Assembly: GCF_932294415.1 (NCBI RefSeq)
Contig: NC_065536.1
Coordinates: forward strand, 53,292,354 to 53,356,353
Direction of reading: 5' to 3'
From: Quercus robur
Lineage: Eukaryota; Streptophyta; Magnoliopsida; Fagales; Fagaceae
DNA length: 64,000 nt
A program made the translations under genes and the position numbers. Positions 34,449-46,109 of the stretch are shown here, piece by piece (the first letter of the stretch is position 1; each line of letters begins with the position of its first letter). Below the pieces are notes generated by a model. It made no database searches and was not told where the DNA came from. It worked only from the letters and a program-made list of their open reading frames with translations.

Positions 34449-34800
34449 TTAACATAATAAAGGATGCAATATATTCTTGAAATCGAGGCTCTTCGACAAT
34501 AATTTAACCATGTTTCATATTGTTTTAGATAATGGCATTGGAGTGTATAATTCTATCATGTCTTCATTCCAAAGGATGAGCTAGGCATGCGATAATAGCA
34601 TTTATGTTGAATATCACACGCAACGTGCAGGTGTGCGACTAGTTAACATAACAAAGGATATATTCTTGAAATCGAGGCTCTTCGACAATAATTTAACCAT
34701 GTTTCATATTGTTTTAGATAATGACATTGGAGTGTATAATTCTATCATGTCTTCATTCCATAGGATGAGTTAGGCATGCGATAATAGCGTTTATGTTGAA
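34419..34800. repeat. 194-bp tandem duplication spanning the Helitron H2 3' end
   Basis: The H2 terminus (ATCACACGCAAC...GCGACTAG) occurs at 34419-34448 and again at 34613-34642, each followed by TTAACATAA and the same block D host sequence. The second copy has the perfect stem CACAC/GTGTG; the first has one mismatch. Confidence 0.9.
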
Positions 34801-35850
34801 AACACTAGGAGGTGCTGTCAATTGAATTATGAAGCTCTTGACATTCTCAAACAAATATTATCAAATTAAATCCAAAACTAACCACAATAATTCAATTGTA
34901 CGCGAAAAAAAATCTTCAAGAAAATAAAAATCTAAAATCTCATGCGCACAAAAACTAAATCACAGAAAAACCATATCTTATTCCAAAGAGCTTGATCTTG
35001 TTTCAAGTGCATTCATCTAAGCTAAGTCTGTGTTTGAAATGGGTTGAACTTAAACAAATTGCAAAACCTACAATCTTTATCGAGTTTTTAACTAATTGGG
35101 TGAACCCTATATGACCTGTTTATTTTTTTCATTGTTGACACTGGAAAAAAAGCGCAATGTGCATATCTCAAGTATCAACCTCCTATATGTGAGGTTCTTC
35201 TAGGTAACGTGTAATCCAAGTGTGTGATTTGTGTCCTACACTAGGGTGATGTGGGTGTGAGTCTATTCTTTATCTTTCCTTTTTAGAATCACCACTAACC
35301 ATTGGGTGCCATTGGTCACCTATATGTCTAATCCCTTTATACCTATTTAACTAAGGATTTTCCTAAAGGTTACTAAGTTAAAGGGTAAAGCAAATGTCTT
35401 GAATAAAAGACATGAACTCGAAAGTTTTATTACATGTAGAGAAGCTGTTAGGCACCCTACAACATGTGAGGATGCATGTACATGTGAGCATGTGAAAATG
35501 TTTGTGCATATGAGAATGCATGGCATGTGAGATGCACGTGCACATGAGGCATGCATAGATGAATTATTCTGTGCAAGAGACCTAACTCACTCCATTAAAA
35601 ATTTTAGCATTGCAAAATAAACACTAATGAAAAGATTAGTGCTTAGGGGATGGGGATTTGTTGGCTTATTGATGGGCCATGGGCTTAATTGATTTGAAGT
35701 GTGACTTATTTAGTGGGCATTTGGATTCAAGGAAACACGTGAGCATGTGAAATTGCATGTGAATATGTGTGTGCATGTGAGAATTCATATTATGTGAGAT
35801 ACTAGTTACTAGCATACAAGATACTATGTACTAGCATGTGAGAAAATACA
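34643..35850. repeat. block D copy after Helitron H2, with the empty LTR site
   Basis: Matches 17950-20160 without the solo LTR; at 34981-35000 it reads CCAAAGAGCTTGATCTTG, the unoccupied target of the LTR at 18353. It includes ACATGTGAG-rich minisatellite stretches (35463-35560 and 35740-35850). A partial repeat of GATGGGGATTTGT recurs near 35648 and 35972. Confidence 0.88.
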
Positions 35851-36485
35851 ATTAGGCCTGCATAGATGAATTATTCTAAGTGCAAGAAATCTACCTCACT
35901 TAGTCACTCCATTAGAAGTTTATTACTTAGCACTGCAAAATAAAACACTAATGAAAAGATTGGTGCTTAGGGGATGGGGGATTTGTCGGCTTATTTTGAT
36001 GGGTCATGGGCTTGATTGATTTAAAGCCATGGGCCAAGCACCATTTGAAAATTATTTTGTGAAAATTGTCCTTTTATTTAGAAAATTGATTTATTTCTTT
36101 AAAAAAAGGCTTTTGAAATCCTTTTGAGCTTTTATGTAAAATACCCTCCAAGGGTTTTTAGGGAACATCACATGATTTTTAGTTGGAAAATATCCTCTAA
36201 GCATTTTAGAAAATTTTTGTTTTCTTTTTCTTTAAAAGTGGTGCAAACATCAAGCCTTTTATTGTGGGATGGAGAACCTTCAATACCACTATGGAGATGG
36301 CATGAAGATATACACACATCCAAGAGGGAAATGACATGAACACAATATATCAAATAAATTGCAATTGGCAATGATGAGATAAACGTATTAGCGTAATAAA
36401 CATGTGAATTCCAAAGAGAATATCATGCAAATCTAATCAACCAACATGTGAATTTATTGACAAAATTATTGCAAAAGACACTTCA
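35851..36485. other. AT-rich DNA, no gene seen
   Basis: Continuation of block D-like repeats to about 36040, then anonymous sequence. The short frames at 36124-36371 have no recognisable features. Confidence 0.6.
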
Positions 36486-37386
36486 TGTCACGACCCAAAT
36501 CCATGGAATATGAATTTAGATGCATGACTAACTTGCTGATCTTATATAACTCAATAAGCATAATTAATTTAAACACAATTCAGTAAACTGCAAATAAACA
36601 ATACTCTTAATAAAAACACATATACTTGATCAATTCTAAAAACACTTATTTTGAGTCACATATCGCAAAAGCAAAGTTTATACAAAATATAATAATTTTC
36701 ATAATATTAACAATTATTCCAAATAAAGAGGCATATCAAAGATCACAATATCAAATTGAAACATAAATTAAAGGATTCTTGATTCTTTTAGGGAATGAAT
36801 AAGAACTTAAGAGTTTATATAAATATTTTTACAATTTTTGAGTAAGTTTGAAAACCCAATTTGCTAAAAGAAACGTCTTAAAAACCATTTGGAAAATAAG
36901 AATATGACTTTTTGGTTTTAAACAACTTAAAGAACAAGAACATTTTTAGAAAACTTATCTTGAAACTCAATTCCTTTCTGAATATAGTTTCGTTTAGACA
37001 TCATCTTTTAAATGAGATTTAGATGTTCAAAACTTTATTTAAAATTCAAAATTTCTCTTTAAAACATTTTTTAAAAGTCGAAGTTTCTCTTTAAATGACA
37101 TAAAGAAATGCATTTTGATAAACTTTAGAAAATGTAAGCTTAAAAACATTACTTTTGAAAACTTTTGACTTCTAGGAACCTAATGAACAAAACTTGTGCA
37201 TATTATGCATAATTACTTACAGCACTTGAATCAATCTGAAAGTCCAGCCGAAACATCCTCCAAAAAGTTTCAAAATACTCTTAAATAGGACTTATAATTA
37301 ACCGTGGAAATTATTTAATATCCTCCACAAAATATAAAGCTTATCAAATTATACAAACTAACTCACTAAGATTATACTTTGTTTAA

Positions 37387-38567
37387 TCTATATATATATA
37401 TAAAACCGAAGCCTCTGCTGGCACCACAATTTTCCACGTCAGCACAATATTTAAAAAATAAAAAATAAAAATAAAAACAATATTTAAAAAATAAAAAATA
37501 AAAAAAAAAACATTATAACACTTCAAAACCCTAGCAATCTTACCCCTCTCTCAAGTTGCCTCTGCTGGTATCACAATTTTTTTGCAAACTCTCTCTCTCT
37601 CTAAACGTAAAAATTTGACCCCTTTAATTTCTCTTTATATTTTTGAGGCTTATATAGAGTATTAGTGAGTTATGCTGATTTTGTTTTTTTTGTGTGTATG
37701 TATAGATGGTCATAATACTCTGGTATTCCAAGAGAAGTTTGTGTTTTAGTTAATTGAAGGCCTTAGAGAGATAAGTGTTGCAATTTGGAACAGCAATACA
37801 AAAGACGATTTTATTGGCAGCGGAAAGTAATTACTTTGTCTCATATTTTTGTTTTTTGAATTGATTTTGTGTGCTTTTTAGACCCTTTTGGATCAATTTT
37901 GTTAATTGGGTTTTTTTTTTTTTTTTTTTTTTGATAGGGTCCAATTGGGGAAGGTTCTTTCAAAGGGTTACGACGACCGCACTTGGTGTCTGTATACTAA
38001 TAGTGGGGGGTAAGTGCTATAAATTACTAACCCTTTTAAGTGTATAATCTGTTTCTAAAATTATCTATAATATTTTGTCCTCCAAAAATTTTATCTCTTT
38101 AATTTTAGTATATTGTGTTTCTTAAGCTATAGACAGATTTTCTTTGTTTCTTATTTTCAATAATAAATCATTTTATTGCAATACCGGTAATTATTTGAGA
38201 AATCCAATATGTTCATATCTCTATAGAACAGAGAATAGTAGAAACCAATTTTATTACAACTACTTAAATTGAGTTGACTTAATTCCGTACAATTACAAAG
38301 TATAGCATGAAAGATAATGGAATTAATTGTTGTAATTTTTATTTTTTTTCCATGTTTTGAATTTCCATGTTTTTATTGTTGATGAGAAATTAAGGCTCAG
38401 TTGCACAATATGTGTAAATTCTTCAGAAGGCTACTTTAAATAGTAAATCAATGTGTCTCTTACATTTGGATATTAGTTAGAATTATTTTCAAATGATTGT
38501 ACCAATAAAAGTGAATGTGTATAAATTTTGTTTAACTATCCCGTGCATCACACGGGTTAGCGACTAG
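37387..38567 (+). mobile_element. Helitron H3, non-autonomous, complete
   Basis: 1181 bp from TCTATATATATATAAAACCG (after host A 37386) to CGACTAG (38561-38567), followed by host T. The 3' hairpin is perfect: CCCGTG, loop CATCA, CACGGG (38540-38556), then TTAGCGACTAG. It carries two captured exons of a C2-domain gene. Its first 60 bases closely match Helitron H4, including CCACGTCAGCA. Confidence 0.95.
37706..38009 (+). pseudogene. captured C2-domain gene fragment in Helitron H3
   Basis: Two exons with GT-AG borders. The first (37706-37826) reads GHNTLVFQEKFVF, a TAG, LIEGLREISVAIWNSN and DDFIGSGK; the second (37938-38009) reads VQLGKVLSKGYDDRTWCLYT and NSG. Both match the C2 domain of small plant proteins of the elicitor-responsive or phloem-protein type, which bind phospholipid in a Ca2+-dependent way. 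Exon phases agree (AA|G). The in-frame TAG and the absence of the rest of the gene show it is non-functional. It lies on the Helitron's plus strand. Confidence 0.8.
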
Positions 38568-38840
38568 TTAAATAATAACACTGATGCAAGGCATCTCTAC
38601 CAAAAAATATGTTACCTTGAATTTATCAAAACTCATAGGCAGTAGCCAAAACTTTAGAATTTAATATATGTCCTAAACGAAAAGTAAAACCTCGACATGA
38701 ATTTGGCTCTATAGTCGTGACTTTGTTCTAGAATATACACACAGTGGGCAACTAGGATCTAATATCTATAACCCCAAAGAAAAACGTCAAAGCCATCCTA
38801 ATATATATAACCAATGAAAAACGTTAAAGCCATCCTAATC

Positions 38841-38872
<32 letters not shown>

Positions 38873-39228
38873 CGAAGCCTTTGCTAGCTCCACAATTTTC
38901 CACGTCAGCATATTTTTTTTAATTTTTAAATCTGATTTTTTTTTCTTTTTATTAAATATATATACTTTCAGTCTATTTTTTTTTTGCTGAACTTTTTTTT
39001 TTTTTTTTGCGCTGAACATATTACTCTCTGTCTATGAATATATATATATATATATATATATATTTTAATCTGATTTTTTTCCTTTTTATTAAATATATAT
39101 ACTTTCCGTCTATTTTTTTTTTTGCTGAACTTTTTTTTTTTTTTTTTTTTTGCGCTGAACATATTACTCTCCGTCTATGAATATATATATATATACTCTC
39201 CCCAAAGAAGATTTTTTTTATCGATCAC

Positions 39229-39271
<43 letters not shown>

Positions 39272-39275
<4 letters not shown>

Positions 39276-39410
39276 CGGCTGCTGCTCTGCACACCACTGA
39301 CACCGCTATAGCCACCGCCTCAGGAAAACACCACGGCTGCTGCTCCGCACACCACTGACACCGCTACAGCCACTGCCTCAGGAAAACACCACAGCTGCTG
39401 CTCCGCCGCC
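39272..39410. repeat. 58-bp tandem repeat, about 2.3 copies
   Basis: Units of CACCACGGCTGCTGCTC..CCTCAGGAAAA at 39272 and 39330, then a partial unit. They lie between a (CT)n tract (39231-39271) and the RH38-like exon, so they may derive from its 5' coding or leader region. Confidence 0.85.
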
Positions 39411-40094
39411 GCCGCCACAGGAAATCCCTATTCCAAAGACGGGGACGAAACGCTGGAGCGACGAAGAAGACGACGAGCCTTTGGAGGACACAGCTACTTC
39501 GTCAACGTCAAGGCCTTGACCATCGACGACACCAAAACGCTCATCACTGCAGTACCATCAATCTCTCATATCACCAAGATTTGAATTTCTTTATTTGCCT
39601 GTTCTAATTAGGGTTTCGATCAACTCAATACCTTTGCTGCTACTTTTGGTTAAAATATAATAAAGTACTGATTTTGATTATAGTTTGAGATCCTAATTTG
39701 GGTTTTGAATCTTTATCATTGATATTACTTTTTGTTTTGATGCTTATACAATGTGGTAATAGATATAGTGTTCTATAGTTTTAATTCCTATTATTATGTT
39801 ACTTGGAACATGAATGCAGAAACACACATGTATAGTTGAGTCTAATAGATATGTTTTGTTCAGTTTTCAATTTTGGGTTTTGATATATTAGGGGGTTAAT
39901 TTGATGTAGGTTACTGTGAATGATACCCTGTATACATCGGTGAGTACTTTCAAGGACTTGAATCTGTCAAAAGAACTGTTGAAGGGTTTATATATTGAGA
40001 TGAAATTCCAGAAGCCAAGTAAAATTCAAGCTATTAGTTTGCCCATGATTTTGACTCCTCCCCATAAGGATTTGATTGCCCAGACGCATAATGG
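39411..40094 (+). pseudogene. captured DEAD-box RNA helicase fragment (RH38/LOS4-like)
   Basis: The first part encodes GTKRWSDEEDDEPLEDTATS, then shifts frame to VKALTIDDTKTL, resembling the acidic N-terminus of RH38-type helicases. After an intron the exon 39910-40094 encodes STFKDLNLSKELLKGLY, EMKFQKPSKIQAISLPMI and LTPPHKDLIAQTHNG: the Q motif and the sequence leading into motif I. The helicase core (GKT, DEAD and later motifs) is missing. LOS4-type proteins act in mRNA export in plants. This is a truncated, frameshifted copy inside Helitron H4. Confidence 0.85.
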
Positions 40095-42719
40095 TTTTTC
40101 TGTCAATTTAAGGATTTCGTTTTTAATTAGGTTTTTCTGTCAATTTAGGGATTTCAATTCCTAACACCTTTTTCTCTCTATTCATTTTTGTTGAAGTCAG
40201 GAAAACACTCATAGAAAATCAAATTCTACAGGTTTTGTAAGAAAGTGGAGATGGTATTGAAGAGCCTCTCAACCGTCAAAATCTAACAACAATCCTACAA
40301 GTTTTGCTTTACCTTCAAGTTTTGCTTTATTTTGCTATCTAGGTTTTTTAGCACATCTGATTTAGCTTAGCTTAATCGTTTGTTTGATTAAATAATTATT
40401 TGGGCACCTTAAATGTCAGCCTTCTTTGTCTCCACTCAGTCCCCTATTTTTTTTTTTTTCAAACCTTCTACCTCTTCTGTACAAGTTCATGTATTTTTTG
40501 TTTTGGTTTGTCTCTGATTGTAAAATTTAGGAAGAAATTTAATCTTCTCAATTGGGTTGTAGCTGTTGTTTTGTTTTATAGTAGAATTGTAGTGAAACTC
40601 CATCAATTATTCTTTTTAAGCTATTCTAGCAGATGAAACACATAAAATCTTAATTAAAGAGATATGTGATAAGTATCTATCAAAAAAAAAAAAGAGAGAT
40701 ATGTGATAAGTGATTGCAAAGGGAACAAATTAGCACAACTTATTTGTCAACATTAGATTTGTTGTTTTGTATATTTTTATGCTCTATTGTTGGTGACACA
40801 AATTGGAGACATATGGCCATTAATGATTGATTCATAATGTGATTGTTTTGTGTAGATTTATTGCTTTGTGATTGTTTTGTGGAGATTCAATTTCTGAGAA
40901 GAACATTAATCTAGGATCTGGCTACTTTTGTCAAGCAATAGGTGTCTGTTGGGTATTTGGAGTGCAGTTTAATTGTGGAATAACAAGATGTCCATATTTG
41001 GAGGGTTTAATTTGAGAGATTATATAATTTTACTGCATTATGCATGTTTATTGTGCATGATTTAATATTAGTAGGTTTTGTACTTTTGGTTTCTAAGGTT
41101 TTGCTCTCAAAATATATTTCTGAATTCAGAGTTATAGTGTTATGATCTATTTTAAAGTAGTGAAACTATTGATTTTCATATAAATGTTTTGTGGTCTTTG
41201 GTGAGCTTCATTGGATTAGTGATGTCAAATTTAGTTAATTAATACCCATTTGGTGTCAAAGCATATAAGAAAGTGATTATTGGTATATGGATGCATTTAC
41301 AGTTTCTTATGGCATTATTCATGATAAATCAAAAGGCATATATTACACCTTTATACAAAGTTTTTTTGTGTGCAGTTGACCTTATACTTAAAGCTTCAGG
41401 TTCTATCTTGAAACCCCATATTTTTAGAATTGTGATCTTGGATTTAGAACAATTAGATTTTCCCCAGGAGGAACTTCACTTCGAATCAAATTGAATTGCA
41501 TATTTGAGATTTGAACTTGAAGTTACAAAATTAGTCAAGATTAATAGATAAATTTTGAAGACAAGATAAAAATCAGATTATATTCAAAAAATTTATTTGT
41601 TAAGCTTGCATTAGATTGGTTGTTTTAGGACAGTGCTTTGAGATTCTTTTATGTGGTGGTTTGTGCAAAATGAGTCTCCACAACTTATAGGGTAGTGGAA
41701 GTGTTAATTAAACTACAAGACATTTGGCTGCCTTTATATTTTAAAATGCTCTGTGTTTTCTATCCCTTTTTATTTTCCTTTCCTATCCATCAAGTGCCCA
41801 TGAATATTGAGAGTTCACAATAAACCTTAAGCTAGAGAGAAAAAGAAAAAGAAAAATAGGAGGCTGTAGGTTATTAACAACAAATAACAAAGAAGTTGTG
41901 CTTGAATTTGTATGCAGGGAGTTTCACTCTATTTAATTTGATCATGTTCAATTGAGTTTCAATCATAATGGCCATTCTCTTTTGTTTTTTTTTTTTTTTT
42001 TAATGTACCTATATGAATTAATTAGATTGCTCTGCCCGTTTGTGAGAAATTAGCCATTTGAAAGTAAATTTGGAATGATGTCCAAGTGCTATTTGTATGC
42101 CTGTTAATCAAATAATTTGATGAAAGTGATACATATAAGTGCAATTTATGAAAGTTAGAATAATAGTTTCTTATCATTTTTTTTTTAATTAAATGAAGAT
42201 AGAAGAAAATTTGTTATATATTTTTGAGTTTTTCATAGATACATGTTTGGAAATGAGTTTATTGGTCTTTGTGATGTTTCCAGCAAGATGGTTTTCCTTT
42301 TTTGGTGATTTTTATTGGCTTTACTTACTCTAACTGATGTTTGTATTTTTGTTAATCAAATAGTTCGATAAAAGCAATAGACAATTAAAGTAGAATTTCA
42401 TAGTGGGTTTGTGTGATTGTGTTTGAAATTGTAATTTTAAGATAGATTTGCTTGATTTTGATTGCTTGAATATATTTGTCCTAAAGTAAATGTATCACAA
42501 CAATACTTTTTGGGTTACTGATATTGTTGGGTTCCTTAGAATAATGGTTAGAACTCTAAGCCATATGGTCATGGTTGTAAGAAAATGTTTGCTCTTCTCT
42601 CTGCCCTCTACAACACTCTAAATGTAACATTGGTTACACATTTTTGGATTGAATATTAGCTTTAGGATGTTGATTATAATGATAGAATTTTGTATAACCT
42701 TATACACATTCTTATGCAG
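40095..42719. other. Helitron H4 interior, intron-like AT-rich DNA
   Basis: No further exon could be supported. T-rich, intron-like sequence, some of which may be intron of the captured genes. The short open frames at 40400-40636 and 41273-41494 show no recognisable domain. Confidence 0.5.
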
Positions 42720-42873
42720 TGACCACATGACACTTCTTAAAGCTTTTGAAGGATAGAAGGATGCAAACCGTAATGAAAAGAATCCTGTCACCTTGCAAAT
42801 GACAGAGGATATGAGAATGCAATTTGTAGATCTATTTAGCATTGGCTTTGTAAACAAATTGATGAATGCTAAT
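42720..42873 (+). pseudogene. captured DExH-box RNA helicase exon
   Basis: After the acceptor CTTATGCAG the exon reads DHMTLLKAFEG, TAG, KDANRNEKN, then VTLQMTEDMRMQFVDLF and SIGFVNKLMNAN before a GT donor. This resembles the region before the C-terminal OB-fold of plant DExH helicases (the DHL-L-AYE-W and DMR-QF-LL-IG pattern). TAG replaces the conserved Trp and a short internal deletion is likely. A single exon of a large gene, captured by Helitron H4. Confidence 0.65.
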
Positions 42874-43766
42874 GTCAGTTCTTTAAGATTTTCAAATTTT
42901 AAAGCATTTGATTTCTTGAAATCTTATAGTTACTAAAAATTTTCCCGTGCATCGCATGGGTTAGCGACTAATATATATATAACCCCAACCATTAAAGCCA
43001 TATTCATGTTTAAGATTTGAAATTCCATGATTTTGTTCTAAAATACTAACTGTAGGCGACCTAGTGACATCGTGTACTGACTACTAGCAATTTAATCTAA
43101 TATATATCATCTCTTGTTAGACCCAAAGTCCTTAAATTCAATAGGTAACCAATATAAATTACAACACTACCAAAAACGTAAGAGTATAACCATCAGATCT
43201 TTATTTCAATAACGCTAATATACAAACATCTTTCCACTGTAATCAAATTGGCATGACTTAATATATCTCAAGATTTATAAACAGTATAGTAATATTAAGA
43301 TGGGGTTCTCACCTTGATTTCGTAGCCAAACCTTATGCCCTTAAACAATTTTGCCTCCTTCTTCTATCACGCTACCTCTCTCTCTCTCCCTCTCAAATTT
43401 TCTTTGGCATCCACTTTTACTAAGAAACCCTTCCAATGAAAACCCTAATTTATCTTTTGTTCTACCCTATAATTTAACACATCAGAGATGTGGGCTTGGT
43501 GGGGTAGTGGGCTGGAGTTTAAAGCCCACTTGAACTTATCTCTTCAGTCTCCAAGAGGCCCATAAAACATCTTCCTCTTTTATTTATTTATTATTTTAAC
43601 TGCCGCACTAAATTGTATGCACTAAAACTTTAATTTTCTCACCTATTTTGGTAACATCACAAAATTGTCTACTCCCATCTTACTGTGCACACACATATAA
43701 TACCTCAACTCTATATTAATAATGACGATGACGATGATGATTATAAAATCAAATCGGGGTATTACA

Positions 43767-44999
43767 CTTCGTTTATTAATTTTAATGGAAATGAAAAGGA
43801 AATTAGTGACCTTGGACAAGCTTTTTGTCCAAACTAATTTAAAGAGAAACATTCTAATCTCATCATATATCTTTTTATTATATGTGAATTTTGAAAATCG
43901 AACCAATGGATTACATGTTCTTTATGTTCTTATCATGCATGTTAAATTTCGTTCAAATCAGATGTTATTTACTATTCAATCTATAAACTTATGTCTTGTG
44001 CATAATTTTTTACCAAAAACTTGAAATTTAAATATTTCATTGATGACATTGTTATTGATCTTTATTCTTCTTGAAATTTTGCAAGCATGGAGATTATATT
44101 AAGAACATGTAGTCTAACAATTAGATTTTCAAAAATCACATGCAATAAAAAGATATATAAAGAGTTTGAATAGTTTCTCTTAGTTTGGAGAGAAGGTTTC
44201 CGTTGACTTAGGGGCCAAAATGCAATTTGTTGATTTTGGATTCGGCTAGAATTTGAGCTAGGTTTATTACTTTATTTTATGGGCTTGACATGCAAGTTTC
44301 AATCTGGGCCATGAGAGAGCTAGGCTTAGAGCAAGGGAGTTTAGTTGCTGGGCTGGTCCTAAAGACTGAGTTTGGACTTGGCTAGCATGGGTTGGACCTC
44401 ATCAAATGGGTCAAGTAAGACCCAACCCTATCCTCCCTTTCTTCACCGAATTGGTCTTTCCCTCTCTCTACTTTTCTTTCTAGTACAAGCCCAAACTCAT
44501 ATCGGACCTCCATAGCCGAAACCTACTGAGTTCAAACAACCACCGAGGTGATCCTCCCAACCAAACTCCATCTCTCTCTCTGATCCGAGGCCTAAAGAAG
44601 GTCTAAGAGGCATGTGGATTTGTTTTTGTGAATAGAGGTGTATGGGTTGAATGTTTGGCTATTGTGGTTTTTTTCTTTTTGCATGAATGGTTTTGAAATT
44701 TATTGTGTTTGGTGTTTTGTTGTGAAAATCTGGTGTCTCGGTGAGTGAGAATAACATAGAACTCAAATGTGTGTGGGTTTGTGTATAGAATATAAATTGT
44801 GGAAAAATGGTACTGTCAGTTTGGCTGAGAAGGAATACAGAAATGGGACAGGCTTAGGTCTAGTGTCCAGTAGTACTGGACCCGTTGAGATGATGACATG
44901 TGTCCACTTTTAAACATATGTCACCATCTGACCGAGTCCAGTGCACTAGATGCACTAGACCTAAACCAAGTCCTATAAAAATCACCATAAGCAGGATGC
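43767..44999. other. AT-rich intergenic DNA, no gene recognised
   Basis: Anonymous sequence. A CT-rich part around 44440-44600 looks like a leader or LTR remnant but has no confirming boundary. Confidence 0.5.
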
Positions 45000-45560
45000 A
45001 ATATATATTCTTGAAATCGAGGCCCTTGGACAATAATTTAAGCATGTTTCATATTGTTTTAGATAATGGCATTAAAATGCACAATTCTATCATGTCTCCA
45101 TTCCAACAGATGAGCTAGGCATGCCATAACAGCCAAACACTAGTAAAGTTTCACCTAAGTTTTCACCTTATTAAGATATAAGAACTTCTTACATAGTTAT
45201 TGTCCCAAATGAAAATTATCCTAAACATTTTTGACTAAGAGGTACTGTAAGTTAAATTATAAGACTCTTAAGATTTTCCAATTAATATTATCAAATTAAA
45301 TCCAAAACTGACTTCAATAATTCAATTGTGAAAAACAATATCCAAGAAAATAAAATTTTAAAATCTCATGCACAAAAAAACTAAATAACAGAAAAACCAA
45401 ATCTTATTCCAAAGAGCATGATCTTGATTTCAAGTGGATTCATCTAAGATAGATTTACATTTGAAATGGGTTGAACTAAGACAGATTGCAAAACCTAAGG
45501 ATCTTTATTGAGTTTTTACCTAGTTGGATCAACCCTATATGACCTGTTTATTTTTTTTCA
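45000..45560. repeat. block D copy (partial, most diverged)
   Basis: Shares TTCTTGAAATCGAGGC, TTTCATATTGTTTTAGATAA and TCTATCATGTCT with 17960-18350 and 34460-35100, and ends near GACCTGTTTATTTTTTTTCA. It has the unoccupied LTR site as CCAAAGAGCATGATCTTG. Confidence 0.85.
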
Positions 45561-46109
45561 CAAACTAAAAAGTTAAGCAAATAAAAAAGAAACTAGAAAA
45601 TATTTATTGTATATCCAAATAGGTTTTAATACAAGTTAGAACTCACTTGGGTATTGGAGAAATGTTGTTTAATCCCCATTTTGGAAGTGGAAAAGTGTTC
45701 TTATCTTTTTAGTAGAGGTAGAGTGAAGGAGACAATAGTAAACAAGTGGAAAAAATAAGATTAGTGAAGTAAGGCTGGCAATTGGGTCAACCCAAGTGTC
45801 AACTGGGAGTTGGATTGACCGATATTTCAACCGAGAGAGAGGTGAACCTCTCTATGAGTTATTGTTTATGAATTGGATCGACCAAGTTCCAGGCAAGATT
45901 ATACAAAATTGTATTTTTTGCAGATTTTATAGCCAAACATTGTCCATTTGATATATAAATGTTTAGGAATGTTAGAAAACTATTTCAAACTATTTTTTTT
46001 TTTAAACAGTTATAACACTTTATTTGTGAAAAAAAATTTTCTTCCTGAATAACTCTTTATTTGTGATTACACCATTTTATATATAACTTCATAATTTTCT
46101 CTTAAAGAC
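45561..46109. other. AT-rich intergenic DNA
   Basis: No gene or repeat boundary seen up to the target-site copy AAGAC (46105-46109). Confidence 0.5.

Larger units (their letters stand above)
38839..42971 (+). mobile_element. Helitron H4, non-autonomous, with two captured gene fragments
   Basis: 4133 bp from TCTATATATATA (after host A 38838) with AAAACCGAAGCCTTTGCTAG, to the hairpin CCCGTGC-ATC-GCATGGG (one G-T pair) and TTAGCGACTAA (42961-42971), followed by host T. The ends match H3, so both belong to one family. Inside are parts of a DEAD-box and a DExH-box RNA helicase gene on the same strand, plus (CT)n and T-rich tracts. Confidence 0.93.
36486..43766 (-). mobile_element. long solo LTR (TGTAATACCCCG type) split by two Helitrons
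   Basis: On the minus strand it starts TGTAATACCCCGATTTG (43766) and ends TTTGGGTCGTGACA (36486), a terminal pattern common in plant gypsy LTRs. Flanks are CTTCA (36481-36485) and CTTCG (43767-43771), a 4- to 5-bp target duplication with one mismatch. After subtracting Helitrons H3 and H4 about 1.97 kb of LTR remains, with no coding sequence. Superfamily is inferred from the ends. Confidence 0.72.
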
